In this document: positions 15,433-20,775 of the stretch, in pieces
How positions within the stretch are numbered: position 1 is the first letter of the stretch
Layout of the letters: every line of letters starts with the position of its first letter
Notes under the pieces: generated by a model
What the model was told of the DNA's origin: nothing
What the model saw: only the letters and a program-made list of their open reading frames with translations
Database searches by the model: none
Program-made: the position numbers and the translations under genes
NCBI GenBank assembly: GCA_038747915.1
Contig: JBCDJJ010000066.1
Coordinates: 1 to 20,775 of the forward strand
Origin: JBCDAP01 sp038747915
GTDB lineage: Bacteria > Planctomycetota > Phycisphaerae > Phycisphaerales > UBA1924
DNA: 20,775 bases
Direction of reading: 5' to 3'

Positions 15433-17079
15433 TCAGCTCAGACGACGGCGACGCCCGACCATCACGCCACCGGCGCCAATCAGAGCCACAAGGCCGCCCG
15501 GAGATGGGATCGCGACCACGTTGGTGATCAGAACCGACGTGTCGGTGTAGATCACATCGAAGATCGTGCCGTCGGATCCGACAACGCCGGCCGCGATGCC
15601 CGTGCCTACATCCGCGATCGCGTTGTCGAAGTTCCCGGTCACGCTCGACGCTGTCAGTACCTCGAACACCGCCGAGGGATCCATCGTGGCCGCCGGGTCG
15701 AAGCCGCCGAGCGTCGTCACGTCGATGAAACCCTCCGCCTCGAACGTGCCCGTGATCGAGAGCATGTCGAAGTCGTCGAACCCGGCGATCTCGAGGTCAA
15801 GTGTCGCGGTCTCGCTCTGCTGCAGGCCGCCATCCCAGGTCAGCGTGCCCGTCGACAGCCCGGGTGCGATCGTGCCATCGTTGATCAGGATGCCGTCAAT
15901 GAAATCAAAGGTCCCGGTGCCACCAAGCACCCCGAAGTTGACAAACCCCTCGACGCCCGGGTTGATCACCAGCGCGTTGTTCACACCCTCCGCCAGGATC
16001 GTGCCGTTGTTGATCACACCGCCCAGGTTCTGCAGCAGCTGACCCGCCCCACGGATCGTCTGCTCCGAACCCACCGTCAGCGTCGCGTTCGTGCTCGTGA
16101 TCTGGTTGTGCGCATCGTCGTTCAGCACGATCTCACCCGTGCCGTCCAGCGTCTGCGAGCCCACGAACGACAGCACCGTCGTAAAGTTGGTGTCGTTGTC
16201 ACTCGTGATCGACCACGTCCCGTTGTTCGTCAGACCGTTGCGGATCTCCGCCGACTGCGACTGCACCTGGCTCACACGCGAACCGGCCGTCACCGTCACA
16301 CCCGTGAAGTCGGAACTGGCGAGCGCCCGGATCTCGCCCGAGCCCACCGTGGTCAGCTCACCGCCGACGATCGCCGCGTTCGCCCGGACCTCGACGAACG
16401 AGCCGTCCGCTGCGTCGATCACGGTGTTGTTCGTGAACACGCCAGAGCCGAGCACGAGCCCACCGGCGCCGACCGCCGAGAGCGTCCCGTTGTTCACAAA
16501 CCCCTCGACGCCCGGGTCGATCACCAGCGCGTTGTTCACACCCTCCGCCAGGATCGTGCCGTTGTTGATCACACCACCCAGGTTCTGCAGCAGCTGACCC
16601 GCTCCACGGATCGTCTGCATGGAACCGAGCGTCAGCGTCGCGTTCGTGCTCGTGATCAGGTTCTGCGCATCGTCGTTCAGCACGATCTCGCCCAAGCCCG
16701 AGATCTCCTGATCGCCAGCGAAGCGCAGAGCGGTCGCGAGATTCGTCCCCGTATCACCCTCGATCCCGAGCGTGCCGTTGTTCACGAACCCACCGTTGAA
16801 GGTGAGCGACGCGCTCTGCAGGAGCGTCAACGAATCACCCGCGTCGAGGCGGAGGTCCGCGATGGTCCGGGTTGCTGCGAGCACCACGTCGGACGTGATC
16901 AGCTCGTCGTCGTCGATCACGACGCCGACCGAACTCGAGTTGGGGTTCACCCCGGTCGACCAGTTGGCGTTGTCGGTCCACGACGACCCGTCACCGGCCC
17001 CGGTCCACACAGTCTGCGCCCCGACCTGGAGGCCGGCGCACACGCAGACAACAGCAGCAAACGATATGCGGTGGTGCAT
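15433..17079 (-). CDS. Secreted repeat protein with PEP-CTERM-like sorting tail
   Basis: A 548-residue predicted exported protein of unknown function. MHHRISFAAVVCVCAGLQVGA is a signal peptide with likely cleavage before QTVW. WTGAGDGSSWTDNANW (24-39) is an opening common in planctomycete surface proteins with beta-helix or autotransporter-like strands. The body is rich in N-N-G-T turns (NNGTL, NNGTI, NNGTW), suggesting a right-handed beta-helix. Two blocks of about 65 residues are almost identical (see the DNA duplication). The C-terminus, AIPSPGG followed by a hydrophobic segment and GRRRRLS (523-548), has the PEP-CTERM layout: short Pro motif, membrane span, basic cluster. Such tails are processed by exosortase/archaeosortase-type enzymes; none is in the window. 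ATG 17079 is chosen because it leads straight into the signal peptide; a frame open to 17166 adds 29 unrelated residues. Confidence 0.85.
   Translation of the reverse strand: MHHRISFAAVVCVCAGLQVGAQTVWTGAGDGSSWTDNANWSTGVNPNSSSVGVVIDDDELITSDVVLAATRTIADLRLDAGDSLTLLQSASLTFNGGFVNNGTLGIEGDTGTNLATALRFAGDQEISGLGEIVLNDDAQNLITSTNATLTLGSMQTIRGAGQLLQNLGGVINNGTILAEGVNNALVIDPGVEGFVNNGTLSAVGAGGLVLGSGVFTNNTVIDAADGSFVEVRANAAIVGGELTTVGSGEIRALASSDFTGVTVTAGSRVSQVQSQSAEIRNGLTNNGTWSITSDNDTNFTTVLSFVGSQTLDGTGEIVLNDDAHNQITSTNATLTVGSEQTIRGAGQLLQNLGGVINNGTILAEGVNNALVINPGVEGFVNFGVLGGTGTFDFIDGILINDGTIAPGLSTGTLTWDGGLQQSETATLDLEIAGFDDFDMLSITGTFEAEGFIDVTTLGGFDPAATMDPSAVFEVLTASSVTGNFDNAIADVGTGIAAGVVGSDGTIFDVIYTDTSVLITNVVAIPSPGGLVALIGAGGVMVGRRRRLS
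15941..16134 (-). repeat. Internal duplication in the PEP-CTERM-like gene, 3' copy
   Basis: These 194 bases match 16496-16689 with few differences. The offset is 555 bases (185 codons), so the copies are in frame. Synonymous positions are conserved too, which points to recent duplication or gene conversion rather than protein-level selection alone. Confidence 0.85.
16496..16689 (-). repeat. Internal duplication in the PEP-CTERM-like gene, 5' copy
   Basis: Partner of 15941-16134. Both copies encode TIRGAGQLLQNLGGVINNG followed by TILAEGVNNALVI; differences cluster at a few codons, for example around 16619-16635. Confidence 0.85.
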
Positions 17080-17523
17080 CACAGTCTCTTTCTCGAATTC
17101 ACTCTCGATCGATCGGACGGGCCGAGATGCAATTCCCTGGCGCTCGACACGTCCGGCCACGGGCATTCACAACACGTGCGGACCGACATCCCTGGCACAT
17201 CAGCCGGACGCACGACTACAAATTGTCACGATCACCTCATTCGGTGCTGTGCAATTCCAGAGTACTCCCACTCGCACCAGGGACAAGCCAAGCCGGTATC
17301 AATCAATAGTTTTTGTACAGATAACTTCACCAGATCCGGCGTCGAAACACAGAATCACGCCTGCCACAAGCTCACCGGCCACCGGGCACATCCCGCCGAC
17401 CCATACACCACCAAGAGCCAGACGCACCGATACCAAGTACGACAACCTGAACCACCCGTGCGCGGATCAGGTCGTGCGTGAATCTGGGGGAGTTTTCGAG
17501 ACAACCGACCGGCCGACTGAGCC
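17080..17523. other. Non-coding, AT-richer stretch between the two secreted-protein genes
   Basis: No gene could be supported in these 444 bases. Base composition drops: 17281-17340 has 27 G+C of 60 and 17221-17280 has 31 of 60, against clearly GC-rich genes on both sides. It must hold the promoter of the PEP-CTERM-like gene (minus strand), but no -35/-10 pair was convincing. No hairpin with a T-run follows the stop at 17524. Confidence 0.55.
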
Positions 17524-20106
17524 TCAGGGGCAACCGTCGCTCAGCTGCGTGATGAACGCGTTGACATCGTCGGTGTCCGTGTCGCTGTCGCCGTCCACAT
17601 CCCCGACGAGATTGCCCGAGGCCACGAAGCCGAGGTACGCCCCGAGGTCGAACCCATCGCTCGTTCCGAAGGGCAGCGCGATGTCCGCCCCGTCGCACCC
17701 GAACCCATCGCCGAGCGGCATCACGATCACCTCATCGGTGATCAGGCACGTCACGACGAGGGTCGATCCGTCCGCGCTCATCGCCATGCTCGCGCCCTCA
17801 GGCCCCTCGAAGATGAACGTCTCGAGCAGCTCGTACGCGGGGTCACCCGGCGCATCGTCGGAGATGTCGCCGTCGTACACATCAACCCGAGTCCGCCCGA
17901 CGAACACCGGCGCGCTCGACGCCGCGCTCATGATGAAGAACCGGCCACCGGCCTGGTCGACCTCGATATCACGCGGAGAGAGTATGACACCGATGTTGAA
18001 CGCCTCGGTGGTCCTCGTGAACACCAGCGGCACGTCGACCACGTTCAGACCGTTGTCGAAGCTGCCGTCGACGCCCTCGACCACGGTGAACGAGTAGGCC
18101 CGATCGCTCCCCTGCGACTCGCTGCCGGTGTTGAGCGCCACGATCGTGTCCTCATCAACGAAGCCGATCTGCACCGGGTCATCGGTGACGGCGGTATCCG
18201 GGAACGTATCGGAACCACCCGCGAAGATGAGCGGCGCGAAGCTGACATTGTTGGGGTCGGTCACATCGAGCAGCGTGATGGTGTTGTCATCACGGTTGGT
18301 CGCTGCCAACCAATCGCCGCTCGGGCTGAACGCCACGTTGGCAACACCGAAGCCGTCGAGTATCGGTGAGTCGTCGGTCGGGGTGAACGACGCCGTGTCG
18401 ATCAGCGCGATCGAACTGAACAGCACCGTCGGCACCGCGAGCAACGATCCATCCGGGCTGACTACCGGATCGTTGTACAGGCCGCGGAACGAGCCCGTGA
18501 TCCGGCCGAAGTCGCCAACAAAGATCGAATCACCATCGACCGCGTTCGTGTTCAGATTGACCCGGACAATGGAGTCCGTCGAATCACGGAGCGCCACGAA
18601 GGCGAAGTTGTTGTCGAGTGACGCCGCGGAACTGAAAGCACCCGAGCCGAACACCGGCACGTTTGTGACAGTAGCTGGCGTCGTGGTCAGGTCAGCGACC
18701 GTCACGAACACCTCGTTGTCATTAGGCACCAAGGCCTTCGTGCCGTCGGGCGTGATCGTCGGCTGCAACGCGAAGTCACCCGTCGCGAACACCTCGCGGA
18801 CCGTGCCCTCGCGCACATCGACGATCGCCCCACTCTCGCTGTCCACGCCGCTCGCGACGAGCACCGATCCATCCGCGGAGAGCGCGACTCGCGCCGGCCC
18901 ATCGAAGTCAACGGTCGAACCCAGCCCACGCCGATCGCTCTGGTTGACCGGCTGTCCCGGCTCGCGACGCACGCGGAACTCGCTGAACCGTCCGCTTCGG
19001 ATAATCGCGAAATCGTCGACCGGCGAGGCGCCGCCGGTCATGATCGCGGGGAGCGTCCCGGGGGCCGTGCTCTCCAGGATCTCGAACTCCAGATCGACGA
19101 TGTCGAGCCCGAACCCGACCATGAACACATAACGGCCGCTCGCACTCGGCAACGCACGCTCACCCGAGCCACTCAAAAAGAGCGATGTGCTCAGGTCACC
19201 GGTCGCCACGTCGTAAATGAACCCCTGGTTCGCCTCATGGATAAACACCTTCGTGCCGTCGGCGTTCATCGCGATGCCTTGGTCGACGAAGGTGGTCAGG
19301 TCGTGCGAGATCACCTGCACCACCGACAGATCGCTCGTGTTGCGGATGATGACGTCGCCATCGGTGCCCACGCCGGCAAATCGCGTCCCGTCCGTAGACA
19401 CCGTCACACCGGCAGCACGCTGCAGCGGGAATCGTGCGATCGAGCCGGTGGTGGTGTCGATCACCTGCACCTCGTTGCCGTCGGGGTTCAGCACGCGGGT
19501 GGCGTCGAGCTCGATCGGGATGTTGCCGATGAAGTCACGTGCCCCGCCGGTGCCGAAGACCGACCCGATCCCGAGCCGCGTCTGGACATCGGGCACCGTC
19601 AGCGTGGTCGTGCCGGTCGAGAGGCTCACCACCTCGAAATCGTCGAAGGTGACGTTCTCGACGGTCTCGCTCTCGCTGAACACCGCGACGGTGTCATCGT
19701 CGGCCATGAGCAGCACGGACGCCGGCAGCACGGTCGACGACAGATCGATCCGCTGCGTCACCATGCCGGTCGACAGGTCAACCACCGCGATCTGGTTCTC
19801 CTCGTGGAACGCCGTGACCGCGAAGGAACCGTCCGACGACACATCGAGCCCGACCGGGCGCGCGGGCAGCGGGATGTCCATCACCGGATCATCCGTCGTC
19901 GCGTCGTAGACCACAATGTTCTGGCTGTAGTACCCGGGGTTCAGATACCTCGTGCCATCGGGCGTGAAACCGAGCGTGCTCGCGAGATCGATCTCGAACT
20001 CGGCGCCGATCGGGATGCTGTACGGCGCAATCGGCTGCGCACCCGACACCGAGGCAGCCAGAACGAACATCGATGGAATGACTTTCGACGACACCTTGAC
20101 TGTCAT
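17524..20106 (-). CDS. Secreted beta-propeller-like protein with C-terminal GC-type dockerin
   Basis: An 860-residue predicted exported protein. MTVKVSSKVIPSMFVLAASVSGA is a signal peptide. The body has many repeats of the type 'VALSADGSVLVAS' and 'VAFSPSGDWLAATN', each with an S-x-DG or SPSG turn, as in YVTN/WD40-like propeller blades; two propellers would fit the length. The C-terminus (804-860) begins with CDGADIALPFGTSDG and ends DGCP, with a calcium-loop-like DVDGDSDTDTDD (836-847). This is the layout of the GC-type dockerin-like anchoring domain of Phycisphaerales proteins: Cys at the start, Gly-Cys near the end. ATG 20106 is chosen because GGAGAG lies four bases upstream and the signal peptide follows; the frame runs open to 20508 but would cross the 16S terminator. 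Function unknown; surface or secreted role inferred. Confidence 0.85.
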   Translation of the reverse strand: MTVKVSSKVIPSMFVLAASVSGAQPIAPYSIPIGAEFEIDLASTLGFTPDGTRYLNPGYYSQNIVVYDATTDDPVMDIPLPARPVGLDVSSDGSFAVTAFHEENQIAVVDLSTGMVTQRIDLSSTVLPASVLLMADDDTVAVFSESETVENVTFDDFEVVSLSTGTTTLTVPDVQTRLGIGSVFGTGGARDFIGNIPIELDATRVLNPDGNEVQVIDTTTGSIARFPLQRAAGVTVSTDGTRFAGVGTDGDVIIRNTSDLSVVQVISHDLTTFVDQGIAMNADGTKVFIHEANQGFIYDVATGDLSTSLFLSGSGERALPSASGRYVFMVGFGLDIVDLEFEILESTAPGTLPAIMTGGASPVDDFAIIRSGRFSEFRVRREPGQPVNQSDRRGLGSTVDFDGPARVALSADGSVLVASGVDSESGAIVDVREGTVREVFATGDFALQPTITPDGTKALVPNDNEVFVTVADLTTTPATVTNVPVFGSGAFSSAASLDNNFAFVALRDSTDSIVRVNLNTNAVDGDSIFVGDFGRITGSFRGLYNDPVVSPDGSLLAVPTVLFSSIALIDTASFTPTDDSPILDGFGVANVAFSPSGDWLAATNRDDNTITLLDVTDPNNVSFAPLIFAGGSDTFPDTAVTDDPVQIGFVDEDTIVALNTGSESQGSDRAYSFTVVEGVDGSFDNGLNVVDVPLVFTRTTEAFNIGVILSPRDIEVDQAGGRFFIMSAASSAPVFVGRTRVDVYDGDISDDAPGDPAYELLETFIFEGPEGASMAMSADGSTLVVTCLITDEVIVMPLGDGFGCDGADIALPFGTSDGFDLGAYLGFVASGNLVGDVDGDSDTDTDDVNAFITQLSDGCP

Positions 20107-20433
20107 TGCACTCTCCAATGAACGGCGCGAGCTGGCCCCCAACGCGATGTGGGGCACGCTCCGTGAACACCCGTCGATTTCAAAGACACCCAACCGGACA
20201 GCCGCAGCGCGGCCCCCGACCATAATCATATAATCTGATACCTTGGTGCGTTTTCCTGTGGCCCGCAAGGGTGAACCGGTGAAATCCCGCCAAGAAGCAA
20301 ATTTCGCCCCGTCACCCCCACAACACTGCGGCGCCGCACACACAGCCTCCTGATAATCTGGGGCCTTGCGCGCGAGCCTCTGCTCCATCAACCCTGGTTC
20401 CGGGCTCCTTCTACTGCACACCACACACGAAAA
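20107..20433. other. Non-coding spacer upstream of the propeller gene
   Basis: No gene supported. On the minus strand TATGAT (20225-20230) within an AT-rich patch resembles a -10 box for the downstream gene, with a 118-base leader, but no -35 box was found. The TTTT of the 16S terminator lies at 20430-20433. Confidence 0.45.
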
Positions 20434-20461
20434 CAGCCCCGCCGATCGCTCGACGGGGCTG
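20430..20461 (-). terminator. Rho-independent terminator of the 16S rRNA transcript
   Basis: On the minus strand CAGCCCCG (20461-20454) pairs perfectly with CGGGGCTG (20441-20434) around a 12-base loop and is followed by TTTT (20433-20430). It ends transcription about 250 bases after the 16S 3' end. Confidence 0.85.

Positions 20462-20775
<314 letters not shown>

Noticed and set aside
14152..17481. Very long plus-strand open frame of about 1100 codons
   Set aside because: It lies antisense to xylulokinase and the PEP-CTERM-like gene, is rich in Arg/His as expected for a GC-rich shadow frame, and shows no recognisable domain.
20230..20310. Possible riboswitch (cobalamin- or c-di-GMP-like bits) upstream of the propeller gene
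   Set aside because: Short resemblances such as GGTGAAATCC are present, but no conserved box order or stems of a known class could be drawn.

Overview
The window reads as chromosomal DNA from a high-GC planctomycete, probably of the Phycisphaerae/Phycisphaerales. The indications are: a 16S rRNA 3' end on the minus strand (from about 20709 to the window edge) that is followed at once by its own terminator, so no 23S gene lies directly behind it (unlinked rRNA genes are known in Planctomycetota); two neighbouring secreted proteins with planctomycete-style C-termini (a PEP-CTERM-like tail and a Cys-to-Gly-Cys-Pro 'GC-type' dockerin-like domain); and an LptD-like outer-membrane protein. This placement is inferred from sequence features, not from a database search.

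Layout. 1-137: intergenic DNA with copies of a small palindromic repeat. 138-1184 (+): RlmN-family radical SAM enzyme with a short N-terminus. 1166-3112 (-): membrane hybrid histidine kinase with a PilJ/NarX-type sensor, overlapping the RlmN-like gene tail to tail. 3190-7538 (+): four tightly packed genes, namely MmgE/PrpD-family protein, class I SAM methyltransferase, short dihydroorotate-dehydrogenase-like flavoprotein and GT1 glycosyltransferase; the last three are joined by GTGA start/stop overlaps. 7513-10623 (-): large LptD-like outer-membrane protein without cysteines in its mature part. 10845-12236 (-): homogentisate 1,2-dioxygenase. 12365-13537 and 13750-15324 (-): xylose isomerase and xylulokinase, separated by a spacer that carries an inverted pair of the palindromic repeat seen at 1-94. 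15433-17079 (-): secreted repeat protein with a PEP-CTERM-like tail and a 194-bp internal duplication. 17080-17523: AT-richer non-coding stretch. 17524-20106 (-): secreted beta-propeller-like protein with a C-terminal GC-type dockerin. 20107-20433: non-coding. 20434-20708: terminator and structured trailer of the 16S gene.

How the genes fit together. xylB and xylA give the classical D-xylose route (xylose to xylulose to xylulose 5-phosphate). HmgA opens the homogentisate ring in tyrosine/phenylalanine breakdown. LptD implies an LPS-type outer membrane. The two exported proteins carry two different C-terminal sorting/anchoring tails. The 3190-7538 cluster looks like one transcription unit, but its product cannot be assigned from sequence; it is the least explained functional unit here. 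The most distinctive non-coding signal is the dispersed palindromic repeat, with a compensatory base-pair change and pairing in inverted orientation like bacterial REP/BIME elements. No transposase, integrase, CRISPR array, phage gene or tRNA was seen.
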